A DNA stretch of 64,000 bases from Labrenzia sp. R4_2 (GCF_017743865.1 NZ_JAGHRJ010000014.1:1-64000); one strand, 5' to 3'; shown: positions 34,143 through 42,552, numbered from the stretch's first letter. Numbers and translations are program-made. The notes: generated by a model not told the origin, from the sequence alone.

Positions 34143-34871
34143 ATGGACATATCGGGCAGTCAGGTGATTGCAGCATCGCGGGATGCTGTCTGGGCCGCAC
34201 TGAATGATGCGGAGATTTTGAAGACCAGCATTCCCGGTTGTGAATCCCTCGAAAAGACATCCGACACCGAAATGACGGCAGCCGTGACCTCAAAGATTGG
34301 TCCGGTAAAGGCCAAGTTCAAAGGTGCGGTCACCCTTGAGAACATTAATGCTCCGGAGAGTTATACGATCGTCGGTGAAGGCAAGGGCGGCGTGGCCGGA
34401 TTTGCGAAAGGCTCCGCAGACGTGAAGCTGACCGAAGTCGAAGGCGGCACGTTGCTGGAGTACACCGCAAAGGCGCAGGTTGGCGGCAAGCTGGCGCAGC
34501 TTGGCAGCCGGCTGATCGATTCCACTGCGAAGAAAATGGCGGAAGACTTTTTCGCAAAGTTTTCTGAAGCCGTTGCCGGTCCTGCACCGGCAGCAGAAGA
34601 AACCACCGAAACGGTTGCAGAGGCGTCTGCTGGAAACGCGGAGGAATTGGATCCCGGCGTTGCAGAAGAAGCCAAGCGGCTTGCCGTTGAAGACACCCCT
34701 TCAGGGGTCGTTCACGCTCTGGAAGAAGCTGAACATGCCGTCGAAGACCAGTTGCACAAGGCGGAAGAAAACATTGAAGCGGCGGCCGGGCGTGGTGCCT
34801 TTGGTGGCCCCATGGTCTGGGGGCTGATTGCCTTGGCAGGCCTCATTGTCGTGTTGGCCTTGGCGAGCTGA
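34143..34871 (+). CDS. coxG: CO dehydrogenase subunit G-like protein (CoxG)
   Basis: A 242-residue protein. Residues of about 1-145 form the SRPBCC/CoxG domain (GSQVIAASRDAVWAALND, IPGCESL). An acidic linker rich in Glu and Ala follows, and a C-terminal transmembrane anchor (about 221-241, GPMVWGLIALAGLIVVLALA). The ATG at 34143 follows a TTTGGAGGA ribosome site. CoxG is thought to recruit the cytoplasmic CO dehydrogenase to the membrane and its quinone pool. It is first in the cox operon and separated from coxS by about 196 nt containing a hairpin. Confidence 0.85.
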   Translation: MDISGSQVIAASRDAVWAALNDAEILKTSIPGCESLEKTSDTEMTAAVTSKIGPVKAKFKGAVTLENINAPESYTIVGEGKGGVAGFAKGSADVKLTEVEGGTLLEYTAKAQVGGKLAQLGSRLIDSTAKKMAEDFFAKFSEAVAGPAPAAEETTETVAEASAGNAEELDPGVAEEAKRLAVEDTPSGVVHALEEAEHAVEDQLHKAEENIEAAAGRGAFGGPMVWGLIALAGLIVVLALAS

Positions 34872-34876
34872 ATTTG

Positions 34877-34899
34877 ACTGCCGCCCTTTTGGCGGCAGT
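34877..34899 (+). other. Hairpin between coxG and coxS
   Basis: A perfect 9-bp stem (ACTGCCGCC / GGCGGCAGT) with a 5-nt loop begins 5 nt after the coxG stop. No T tract follows, so it is more likely an RNA-processing or stability element than a terminator. Confidence 0.5.
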
Positions 34900-35067
34900 T
34901 GACGTTTGGTCCGGTGTTTTGGAAAGTCTCTGGATGGAAGATCCGGGACTGACTTTAGAACCAGACCGGACAAGCCGAACAACCGGCGCTAAGCCGGAGG
35001 AAATTGGATCAGAAGACCCTTTGGACGCGGGTGTTCCGGTCTGGAAGTATATGAGGGAGAAGAATTC

Positions 35068-35559
35068 ATGGCAAAAGTGTCGATGGTGCTGAACGGTAAG
35101 TCCGTTTCGGCAGATGTGGAGGACCGCACGCTTCTGGTCGGGTTCATCCGGGATGTGCGTGGTTTGACCGGAACCCATGTGGGCTGCGACACCTCGCAGT
35201 GCGGAGCCTGTGTGGTGCATGTGAACGGCAAGGCCGTGAAATCCTGCACCATGCTGGCAGCTCAGGCCGATGGTGCCGAGGTTGTGACCCTTGAAGGCGT
35301 CGGCAGTGCGGACAACCTTCATCCGGTCCAGGCAGCGTTCCGTGAGCATCACGGTTTGCAATGCGGCTTCTGTACGCCTGGGATGATCATGAGCGCGATC
35401 GACATGATCAACCGCCATGGTGCTGGCAATCTGGATGAAAAAACCATCCGCCACGAGCTGGAAGGCAACATCTGCCGCTGCACCGGTTATCAGAACATCG
35501 TCAAGGCGATCAAATCCGCTTCTGACCAAATGGCCGGAATGGCCCAGGCCGCCGAGTAA
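35068..35559 (+). CDS. coxS: Carbon monoxide dehydrogenase-type small subunit (2x[2Fe-2S])
   Basis: A 163-residue iron-sulfur subunit of the molybdenum hydroxylase family. The plant-type cluster is held by C40, C45, C48 and C60, and the second cluster by C99, C102, C136 and C138 (CGFC and CRC in NICRCTGYQ). It passes electrons from the molybdenum site in CoxL to FAD in CoxM. The gene order S-L-M is that of form II enzymes. Length is typical. The ATG has a weak GAGGGAGAAG ribosome site upstream. Confidence 0.9.
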   Translation: MAKVSMVLNGKSVSADVEDRTLLVGFIRDVRGLTGTHVGCDTSQCGACVVHVNGKAVKSCTMLAAQADGAEVVTLEGVGSADNLHPVQAAFREHHGLQCGFCTPGMIMSAIDMINRHGAGNLDEKTIRHELEGNICRCTGYQNIVKAIKSASDQMAGMAQAAE

Positions 35560-35583
35560 CACCAGTTACTCGCAGCAATCTCG

Positions 35584-35601
35584 CATGCACTGCAGTGCAT
35601 G
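35584..35601. promoter_or_regulatory. Perfect 18-bp palindrome between coxS and coxL
   Basis: CATGCACTGCAGTGCATG is fully self-complementary with no loop, suggesting a protein-binding site rather than an RNA hairpin. It lies in a 138-nt gap inside the operon, about 100 nt before coxL. Confidence 0.45.
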
Positions 35602-35697
35602 GGACGGATACACGGCCTGACTGTCCATGTGTTGCCGGGAGGAACGGTGCAGCACAGACGGTAGAGGCCAAAGCCACACAGTTTTAGGGAGAGAGTG

Positions 35698-38058
35698 ATG
35701 GCAGTAGAAGGGATTGGCGCCCGCGCCCTGCGCAAGGAAGATAAGCGTTTTATCACCGGCAAGGGCAAGTACACCGATGACATGACCATGCCGGGCATGG
35801 GCTATGCCGCCTTTGTGCGGTCACCGCATGCTCATGCGAAAGTAACGGGTATTGATGCCGAGGCCGCTTTGGCGATGCCCGGTGTTGATGCCGTTCTGAC
35901 CGGGGATCAACTTGTTGGCGACGGGATCGGCAACCTGATCTGCGGCTGGATGATCCATTCCAAAGACGGTACACCGATGAAAATGGGCGGCTGGCGCGCC
36001 CTTGAGCCGGAAATCGTCCGCCATGTCGGTCAGGCTGTTGCCGTTGTTATCGCCGATACTCAAGCCCAGGCACGCGATGCTGCGGATGCGGTTGTTGTCG
36101 ATTACGAGGAACTGGACGCCGTCGTCGATCCGCTCGATGCCCTGAAGCCCGGCGCGCCGCAGCTCCACCCGGAAGCCGAAGGAAATCTGATTTTCGATTG
36201 GGAAATTGGCGACGAGGCTGCAACGAACGAAGCCTTTGAAAAGGCCGCTCACGTTACCAAGATGGAGATCCAAAACAACCGTCTGGTGCCCAATCCGATG
36301 GAGCCGCGCGCGGCGCTTGCCGGATATGATGATGCCGAAGAGCACTACACGCTCTACACCACATCACAGAACCCGCATGTCGCCCGTTTGGTGCTGTCCG
36401 CGTTTTATGCGGTTGCGCCGGAACACAAACTCCGGGTGATCGCGCCGGATGTCGGCGGTGGATTCGGGTCCAAGATCTATATCTACCCGGAAGAAATGGT
36501 CTGCCTGTGGGCATCCAAACGCGTCGGACGCCCGGTCAAGTGGGTCTCGGATCGCACCGAGGCGTTCCTCACCGATGCGCATGGCCGTGATCACCGCTCC
36601 GAGGCGGAACTGGCGCTCGATGCCGACAACAAGATCCTTGGCTTCCGCGTCAAGACCGTTGCGAACATTGGCGCGTACATGTCGCTGTTCTCGTCGTCCG
36701 TACCGACGTATCTCTACGCAACGCTGCTGTCGGGCCAGTACGATATTCCGGCCATCCACGCCAACGTGAAAGCGGTCTACACCAACACGACCCCGGTTGA
36801 TGCCTACCGCGGAGCCGGACGTCCGGAAGCAACCTATCTCGTTGAGCGCATGATGGAGACAGCGGCACGCGAGGTCGGCCTGTCTCCGGCGGAGTTCCGC
36901 CGGAAGAACTTTATCCGGGCCTTCCCGCATCAGACTCCGGTGATCATGTGCTACGACGCCGGCGACTATGACGCGACGCTGGATGCGGCCTTGAAGGCAG
37001 CAGACTATGACGGTTTTGCTGTGCGCAAGGCGGAAGCCGCGTCTCGTGGTAAGCTGCGCGGTATTGGCCTCAGCTGCTACATTGAAGCTTGCGGCATTGC
37101 GCCGTCTGCAGCGGTCGGGTCACTCGGTGCTGGTGTCGGTCTTTGGGAATCCGCAGAAGTCCGCGTCAATCCGGTTGGCACCATCGAGGTTCTGACTGGC
37201 TCGCACAGCCACGGTCAGGGGCACGAAACCACTTTTGCCCAGCTGATCAGTGAGCGGTTTGGCCTCGACACCGATTCGGTTTCCATCGTCCACGGCGATA
37301 CCGACAAAGTGCAGTTCGGCATGGGCACCTACGGGTCCCGCTCCGGAGCCGTGGGCATGTCCGCGATTGTAAAAGCGCTCGACAAGGTCGAATCCAAGGC
37401 CAAGAAGATCGCAGCGCACCTGATGGAAGCCGCCGAAGGTGACATCCAGATCGAGGGCGGCGAGCTGAAAGTGGCCGGCACCGACAAGAAGCTGACTTTC
37501 ACTGAGGTCGCGCTTGCGGCTTATACCGCGCACAACCTGCCGGAGGGCATGGAGCCGGGCTTGAAAGAAGGTGCATTCTACGACCCGACCAACTTCACCT
37601 TCCCGGCAGGAACGTATGTCTGTGAGGTCGAGATCGATCCGGAAACCGGAAAGACGGAAATCGTCAACTTCACGGCTGCGGATGACTTCGGCAAGATCAT
37701 CAATCCGATGATTGTGGAAGGCCAGGTCCATGGCGGGATCACGCAAGGCATTGGCCAAGCGCTCCTTGAAAATGCCGCCTATGACGAAGGCGGTCAGCTT
37801 CTGACGGCATCCTACATGGACTACACCATGCCGCGCGCGGACGACGTTCCGTCCTACCAGCTCTCCACACATGTCACGGAGTGCCCGGGCAATCCGCTTG
37901 GTATGAAAGGCTGTGGCGAGGCGGGGGCGATCGGCTCTCCACCAGCTGTGATCAACGCGATCACGGATGCTTTGGGCTCCAATGACCTGACCATGCCGGC
38001 AACGCCGGAGCGGGTCTGGGCGCTGGCGCAGTCCGGCATGAAGCAGGCAGCCGAGTAA
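35698..38058 (+). CDS. coxL: Form II carbon monoxide dehydrogenase-like large (molybdenum) subunit
   Basis: A 786-residue molybdopterin hydroxylase subunit. The active-site loop reads AYRGAGR (369-375), the form II signature; true form I CO dehydrogenases have AYXCSFR with the copper-binding cysteine. Other conserved parts are DVGGGFGSK (251-259), GSHSHGQGHETTFAQ and E741 in GCGEAGAIG, the catalytic glutamate. ATG 35698 was preferred over the adjacent GTG 35695; a GGGAGAG ribosome site precedes it. It probably oxidises CO or, as argued for form II enzymes, another small carbonyl or heterocycle. It is flanked by coxS and coxM. Confidence 0.9.
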   Translation: MAVEGIGARALRKEDKRFITGKGKYTDDMTMPGMGYAAFVRSPHAHAKVTGIDAEAALAMPGVDAVLTGDQLVGDGIGNLICGWMIHSKDGTPMKMGGWRALEPEIVRHVGQAVAVVIADTQAQARDAADAVVVDYEELDAVVDPLDALKPGAPQLHPEAEGNLIFDWEIGDEAATNEAFEKAAHVTKMEIQNNRLVPNPMEPRAALAGYDDAEEHYTLYTTSQNPHVARLVLSAFYAVAPEHKLRVIAPDVGGGFGSKIYIYPEEMVCLWASKRVGRPVKWVSDRTEAFLTDAHGRDHRSEAELALDADNKILGFRVKTVANIGAYMSLFSSSVPTYLYATLLSGQYDIPAIHANVKAVYTNTTPVDAYRGAGRPEATYLVERMMETAAREVGLSPAEFRRKNFIRAFPHQTPVIMCYDAGDYDATLDAALKAADYDGFAVRKAEAASRGKLRGIGLSCYIEACGIAPSAAVGSLGAGVGLWESAEVRVNPVGTIEVLTGSHSHGQGHETTFAQLISERFGLDTDSVSIVHGDTDKVQFGMGTYGSRSGAVGMSAIVKALDKVESKAKKIAAHLMEAAEGDIQIEGGELKVAGTDKKLTFTEVALAAYTAHNLPEGMEPGLKEGAFYDPTNFTFPAGTYVCEVEIDPETGKTEIVNFTAADDFGKIINPMIVEGQVHGGITQGIGQALLENAAYDEGGQLLTASYMDYTMPRADDVPSYQLSTHVTECPGNPLGMKGCGEAGAIGSPPAVINAITDALGSNDLTMPATPERVWALAQSGMKQAAE

Positions 38059-38133
38059 GGCCGTTGGCGAACATCATTCCGGGCGGTTTGCGCCGCCCGC
38101 CTAATTGAGAAGTTATTTTGGGGAGACCCTGAA

Positions 38134-38934
38134 ATGTATGAAACAAACTATCACCGGGCCGGTTCGGCTGCCGAAGCCGCGGACCTGCTTGCAAAAGCTG
38201 ACGACGGCAAAATCCTGGGCGGCGGCCAAACCCTGCTGCCGACCATGAAGCAGCGCCTCGCAGCGCCGTCCGATCTTGTGGATGTGACCCAGATCGCCGA
38301 AATGAAGGGCATCTGCGCTGACGGCGACGGGGTCGCCATCGGCGCGGCGACCACCCATGCGGAAGTCGCGTCCAACGATATCGTCAAATCCAAACTGCCG
38401 GGCCTTGCGTCTCTGGCAGGCGGCATTGGTGACCCGGCGGTCCGTCACATGGGTACGATCGGCGGTTCCATCGCCAACAACGATCCCGCCGCTGACTACC
38501 CGTCGGCGCTTGTGGCCCTGGGCGCGACTGTCGTCACCAACAAACGGGAACTGTCCGCAGAAGACTTCTTTACCGGTATGTTCGAGACCGCGCTGGAAGA
38601 AGATGAAGTGGTTCAGTCCGTGAAATTCCCGGGCGCCCAAAAGAGTGCATACGCCAAGTACCCGAACCCGGCATCCCGTTATGCCATGGCCGGTGTGTTC
38701 GTTGCTCAGGGCTCAGATGGGGCCGTCAAGGTTGCTGTCACCGGAGCAGGGCAAGATGGCGTTTTCCGTATGAACGACATGGAAGCCGCTCTTGGCAGCA
38801 ACTGGTCGGCGGACGCGGTCTCCGGTATTGCGCCGAATGCGGATGACCTCTTGTCGGATCTGCACGGTTCGGCTGCTTACCGCGCCAATCTTGTGACTGT
38901 CATGGCAAAACGGGCTGTGGCTGCGGCTGGGTGA
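38134..38934 (+). CDS. coxM: Carbon monoxide dehydrogenase-type medium (FAD) subunit
   Basis: A 266-residue FAD-binding subunit of the CO dehydrogenase/xanthine oxidase type. FAD-binding motifs are ILGGGQTLLPTMKQR (about 26-40) and TIGGSIANNDPAADYPSA (about 108-125). It is shorter than many CoxM (about 290) but within the range of form II proteins. It starts 75 nt after coxL. It takes electrons from CoxS and hands them to the membrane acceptor, with CoxG as the likely docking partner. It is the last cox gene here; no coxD, coxE, coxF or xdhC-like maturation gene follows. Confidence 0.88.
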   Translation: MYETNYHRAGSAAEAADLLAKADDGKILGGGQTLLPTMKQRLAAPSDLVDVTQIAEMKGICADGDGVAIGAATTHAEVASNDIVKSKLPGLASLAGGIGDPAVRHMGTIGGSIANNDPAADYPSALVALGATVVTNKRELSAEDFFTGMFETALEEDEVVQSVKFPGAQKSAYAKYPNPASRYAMAGVFVAQGSDGAVKVAVTGAGQDGVFRMNDMEAALGSNWSADAVSGIAPNADDLLSDLHGSAAYRANLVTVMAKRAVAAAG

Positions 38935-38960
38935 TAACTCACGTTCAGTCCTTCGGTATG

Positions 38961-38989
38961 TGCTGTCCCGGCCGTGAGCCGGGACAGCA
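38961..38989 (+). repeat. 12-bp stem hairpin after coxM
   Basis: TGCTGTCCCGGC pairs perfectly with GCCGGGACAGCA around a 5-nt loop (CGTGA). No T tract follows. It is REP-like or protects the 3' end of the cox mRNA; a canonical terminator follows at 39049. Confidence 0.6.
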
Positions 38990-39048
38990 CAGAATCTGAA
39001 CCCTGGCGCGCGGCCGGGGAATCAACGGCTGAAGTCGAAAATCCCGAA

Positions 39049-39081
39049 CCCCTCTCCGCAATCGGAGAGGGGTTTTCTTTT
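39049..39081 (+). terminator. Intrinsic terminator between coxM and pfkB
   Basis: A perfect 10-bp stem (CCCCTCTCCG / CGGAGAGGGG) with a CAAT loop is followed by TTTTCTTTT. It separates the cox operon from pfkB. Confidence 0.87.
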
Positions 39082-39153
39082 GCGCAGTTCACCGGACTTG
39101 AGAACGACCCCAGACTTTTGCAAAACAAGTGGGACACCAGCGAAACGGATCCC

Positions 39154-40086
39154 ATGACCAAAGTTCTTTGCATCGCGCTCAATCCCACCATCGATGTTTC
39201 CTGCGATGCAGAGCGGGTGCAGTCCATGCACAAGACGCGCACCACCAATCAGCGGCAGGATCCGGGCGGTGGCGGTGTCAACGTAGCGCGGGTGACTTCC
39301 GAACTCGGCGGAGATCCGGAACTGACCTATCTTTCGGGCGGCGCAACGGGAATTCTGCTGGATGCTTTTCTTGCCGAAACCGGAATTGCCCTGCGCCGCT
39401 TTCCTATTTCGAACCCCGTTCGGATGGCGTTTGCGGTGCACGAGGAAACCTCGGGGATTGAATACCGGTTTGTACCGGAAGGACCGGAGGTGGCCAGCAG
39501 GGAGCTCCAGCCGATCATTGATCTCCTTGGTGAAACCGATGCGGACTATGTGGTGGCCAGCGGATCCTTGCCGCGCGGTGTCCCGGAAGACACCTATGCG
39601 AAGATGATTGATCCAGTCGTTCAGCGCGGGGGGCGGTTTGTCATCGACACGTCCGGGCCTGCTTTGAAGGCGGCGCTGGATCATGGAAACGTCTTTTTAT
39701 TCAAACCAAGCTTGGGCGAACTTCAAAAACTTGCAGGCCGGCCGCTTGACGAAGACGGCGTGCGGAATTTCGCAAAGGAGCTGGTTGATAAAGGCGCCAC
39801 AGAAAACGTCACGGTCACGCTGGGCACAAAGGGCGCGCTTCTGGTCAACAAGGACACCGTCTTGCGGGTGCCTGCCCGGCATGTTGCGGCAAAGTCAGCC
39901 GTTGGTGCAGGCGACAGTTTTGTTGGCGCGCTGGTCTGGTCGTTGACGGAAGGACACCCGATGGAGGAGGCCTTCCGGCTGGGGGTGGCGGCTGGCGCTG
40001 CAACGGCCTTGACCTCCGGCACTGAACTATGCCGTCGGACGGACGTCCTTTCGCTCTATGAAGCGGAGAAGGTTGAGCGCCTCTAG
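39154..40086 (+). CDS. pfkB: 6-phosphofructokinase II (PfkB family)
   Basis: A 310-residue ribokinase-fold sugar kinase, near the 309 residues of E. coli Pfk-2. Shared features are PGGGGVNVAR (37-46), GGATG, SGSLPRGVP (136-144), KPSLGEL and GAGDSF (251-256) with the catalytic D254, and the C-terminal SGTELC segment. ATG 39154 was chosen; the open frame extends 60 codons upstream through the terminator and is not family-like. It phosphorylates fructose 6-phosphate (or possibly fructose 1-phosphate or tagatose 6-phosphate) using ATP. The stop codon shares CTAG with the stop of the convergent LuxR gene. Confidence 0.84.
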   Translation: MTKVLCIALNPTIDVSCDAERVQSMHKTRTTNQRQDPGGGGVNVARVTSELGGDPELTYLSGGATGILLDAFLAETGIALRRFPISNPVRMAFAVHEETSGIEYRFVPEGPEVASRELQPIIDLLGETDADYVVASGSLPRGVPEDTYAKMIDPVVQRGGRFVIDTSGPALKAALDHGNVFLFKPSLGELQKLAGRPLDEDGVRNFAKELVDKGATENVTVTLGTKGALLVNKDTVLRVPARHVAAKSAVGAGDSFVGALVWSLTEGHPMEEAFRLGVAAGAATALTSGTELCRRTDVLSLYEAEKVERL

Positions 40087-40655
40087 CTCATTGGAGAGCC
40101 AGGTCCTGAGAGCCCGGACAGGCCCGCCAAACGGGCGAGCAGAACAGCAACGTTCTTGACTTCGAATTTCTTCAAGAGCCGGGCGCGTACATCTTCGACA
40201 GTGCGTGGCGACAGGCCAAGGTCGCGGGCGATTTCCTTGCTCGTCTTGCCCTGAGACAACAACAGGACAACTTCCCGCTCCCGTTTTGTGAGCTGTGGGC
40301 CGCTGTCCTTTGTTTCTATCAAGGCAAAACTCAGAACGGTCCGCGCCAGTGGATCTTCAGGTGTCAGCGTCCTTGCGCGAAACCGGCACCAGATCCGGTT
40401 TCCGTCGGCACACCGCATCAGCCGTTCATCCGAATACGGCAAGGACTGCCGCAAGGGTCCCAGTCCGATGTCTCGAACCTGATGAAACTCGTGATCCGTT
40501 CCGTAGAGCAGCCGAAAGCTCTGGCCGATCAGATCTTCCTTCTCATATCCGAACATCTGCGCAAATGTGTCGTTGCATGTACGGATAACCCGATGTTCGG
40601 TCAGAACAAGACCCATCGGGGCATGGTCGTAAGCTATTTGGTCGAGCTCAAGCAT
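40083..40655 (-). CDS. PAS-LuxR transcriptional regulator
   Basis: A 190-residue regulator with one PAS domain (about 1-115: RVIRTCNDTFAQMFGYEKEDLIGQ) and a LuxR-type HTH (about 120-182: LTKREREVVLLLSQGKTSKEIARDLGLSPRTV, here split as LTKREREVVLLLSQGKTSKE and IARDLGLSPRTVEDV). No membrane segment is seen. It is convergent with pfkB, sharing a 4-nt CTAG end. TACGGT repeats just upstream are possible self-binding sites. PAS-LuxR proteins of this size are common in alphaproteobacteria next to transporter operons, and the downstream-facing ABC operon at 41068 is a candidate target. The signal is unknown. Confidence 0.84.
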   Translation of the reverse strand: MLELDQIAYDHAPMGLVLTEHRVIRTCNDTFAQMFGYEKEDLIGQSFRLLYGTDHEFHQVRDIGLGPLRQSLPYSDERLMRCADGNRIWCRFRARTLTPEDPLARTVLSFALIETKDSGPQLTKREREVVLLLSQGKTSKEIARDLGLSPRTVEDVRARLLKKFEVKNVAVLLARLAGLSGLSGPGSPMS

Positions 40656-40670
40656 AAGTCACCGTGATTG

Positions 40671-40688
40671 TACGGTGTAGGAACCGTA
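40671..40688. promoter_or_regulatory. Candidate LuxR-type operator (TACGGT N6 ACCGTA)
   Basis: A perfect 6-bp inverted repeat with a 6-nt spacer lies 16 nt upstream of the PAS-LuxR start. A third, inverted half site ACCGT is at 40661-40665, again with a 6-nt step. This suggests autoregulation. Confidence 0.4.
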
Positions 40689-40772
40689 GGTAGTTCGTAG
40701 CATAGTTTATCGATGAGGTGCCAACAATGAGCTTGCTACGATGTGTGCGATTTTCACCGGATTGTCCCGGGC

Positions 40773-41042
40773 ATGACCGAAAGCAGGCCGCAGTGGGCGG
40801 ATGCATTGGAGTGCGCGATCCCTATGACCGCGGGCAAACAGGCCAGACCTCTCATCAGAGGCGGCATGTACGATCAAAAGCATGTTGACCGGATCGGCAA
40901 ACTCAAAAATTGTGTAGGCTATGGACCTGGCACTCTGGTGTTGGCGCTAAAGCCGGACGACGATGCCGGAGTAATTGATACGCTTGTTTCAGTGAAGGCG
41001 GTCGCGCGTTCGTTGGTCGAGCTGCTGGTAAAGCCGCACTAA
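40773..41042 (+). CDS. Hypothetical protein of 89 residues
   Basis: The frame from ATG 40773 to TAA 41040-41042 encodes 89 residues, with a second half that looks protein-like (GPGTLVLALKPDDDAGVIDTL, VSVKAVARSLVELLVKPH). It ends 25 nt before the solute-binding protein gene and could be the first gene of that operon. An upstream ATG at 40743 would add ten residues. No domain is recognised and no strong ribosome site is visible (only GGGCATG). Apart from this and the operator repeats, the 40656-41067 gap shows nothing. Confidence 0.35.
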   Translation: MTESRPQWADALECAIPMTAGKQARPLIRGGMYDQKHVDRIGKLKNCVGYGPGTLVLALKPDDDAGVIDTLVSVKAVARSLVELLVKPH

Positions 41043-41067
41043 GCGGGACGGCAAAAGGGGAGTAGCT

Positions 41068-42552
41068 ATGCGTTTGGGAAAAGTTGGAACAGGCCTGATC
41101 AGTGCCTTGGCATTGTCTGCCAGCATGGGGTTGGCCCATGCAAAGAGCGATATCACGGTGGCCATGCAGCTGGAACCACCGCATCTCGACCCAACCAGTG
41201 CGGCTGCCGGCGCTATTGATTCGGTCCTTTATTCAAATGTCTTTGAAGGACTGACCCGGTTCGGGTCGGACGGATCCATTTTGCCCGGCCTCGCCGAGAG
41301 CTGGGAGATTTCCGAAGACGGCAAGACCTACACTTTCAAATTGCAGTCCGGCGTCAAGTTCCACGATGGCACCGAGATGACGGCCGAAGACGTGAAATTC
41401 AGTCTGGACCGTGCGCGATCGGATGACAGTCAGAATGCGCAAAAAGCGTTGTTCACCGGCATTGAAACCGTTGAAGTTGTCAACCCGCAGACCGTGGCGG
41501 TCACGCTCTCAGCGCCAAATGGCAGTCTGTTGTTTAACTTGGCTTGGGGCGATGCGGTGATCGTTGCGCCGGAGTCTATTGAAAACATCAAAACCAACCC
41601 GATCGGCACGGGGGCATTCAGGTTCTCAAATTGGGTTCAGGGGGACCGGATCGATCTTGAGAAAAACGCTGACTATTGGGGCACGCCAGCCAAACTGGGC
41701 AATGTAACTTTCAAGTTCATTTCCGATCCGACCGCAGCTTTCGCCGCTGTGATGGCGGAAGACGTCAATGCCTTTGTTGGTTTTCCTGCACCTGAAAACC
41801 TTCCGCAATTCGAGGCTGATCCGCGGTTTCAGGTGTTGGTTGGATCGACCGAAGGAGAGACGATCCTGTCGACCAACAACAAGCTGCCGCCACTTGACAA
41901 CGTTAAGGTTCGCGAGGCGATCGCGCATGCCATCGACCGTCAGGCAATAATTGATGGCGCCATGTTCGGCTATGGCACGCCAATCGGCACACACTTTGCC
42001 CCGCACAATCCGGACTATGTCGATCTGACTGCCAACAGCGCCTACGACCCGGAACTCTCCAAGAAGCTGCTGGCGGAAGCTGGATATCCGGATGGATTTA
42101 CGACGACCCTGAAACTGCCGCCGCCCTCCTATGCCCGACGGGGAGGAGAAATCATTGCCGCGCAGCTGCGCGCTGTCGGCATTGAAACTGAGATCTCTAA
42201 TCTGGAATGGGCGCAGTGGCTGGAACAAGTGTTCCGAGGCAAGGACTATGGTCTGACAATCGTCAGTCACGTGGAACCGATGGATATCGGCATCTATGCT
42301 CGCCCGGATTATTACTTCCAGTACGACAATCCCGAGTTCCAGAAGCTCTTTGAAAACCTCACCGCCGAAAACGATCCGGAAAAGCGGTCCGAGCTTTTGA
42401 AACAGGCTCAGGAAATGCTCGCTAAGGACTATGTGAACGGCTATCTGTTCCAGCTTGCCTTCCCGACGGTGGCAAATGCGAAGATACAGGGCCTTTGGGT
42501 CAACCAGCCAACCCCTGCGGCAGATATGACGGCTGTCTATTGGGAGGAGTGA
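41068..42552 (+). CDS. ABC transporter substrate-binding protein, family 5 (peptide/opine/nickel type)
   Basis: A 494-residue periplasmic binding protein (SBP_bac_5). The signal peptide covers about 1-25 (LGKVGTGLISALALSASMGLAHA). The family signature lies in LAESWEISEDGKTYTFKLQSG (about 76-96, split across a strand) and VKFHDGTEMTAEDVKFSLDR. A GGGGAG ribosome site precedes the ATG. These proteins bind di/oligopeptides, opines, glycosides or other bulky solutes; the ligand cannot be told. It is followed by two permease genes and a fused ATPase gene, with a long hairpin in the 235-nt gap. Confidence 0.9.
   Translation: MRLGKVGTGLISALALSASMGLAHAKSDITVAMQLEPPHLDPTSAAAGAIDSVLYSNVFEGLTRFGSDGSILPGLAESWEISEDGKTYTFKLQSGVKFHDGTEMTAEDVKFSLDRARSDDSQNAQKALFTGIETVEVVNPQTVAVTLSAPNGSLLFNLAWGDAVIVAPESIENIKTNPIGTGAFRFSNWVQGDRIDLEKNADYWGTPAKLGNVTFKFISDPTAAFAAVMAEDVNAFVGFPAPENLPQFEADPRFQVLVGSTEGETILSTNNKLPPLDNVKVREAIAHAIDRQAIIDGAMFGYGTPIGTHFAPHNPDYVDLTANSAYDPELSKKLLAEAGYPDGFTTTLKLPPPSYARRGGEIIAAQLRAVGIETEISNLEWAQWLEQVFRGKDYGLTIVSHVEPMDIGIYARPDYYFQYDNPEFQKLFENLTAENDPEKRSELLKQAQEMLAKDYVNGYLFQLAFPTVANAKIQGLWVNQPTPAADMTAVYWEE

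Noticed and set aside
35698..38058. True (form I) CO dehydrogenase large subunit
   Set aside because: The active-site loop is AYRGAGR and the order is S-L-M; form I has AYXCSFR and the order M-S-L.
38974..39153. Extension of PfkB by 60 residues
   Set aside because: It would be encoded through the strong terminator at 39049-39081, and E. coli Pfk-2 length and N-terminus match the start at 39154.
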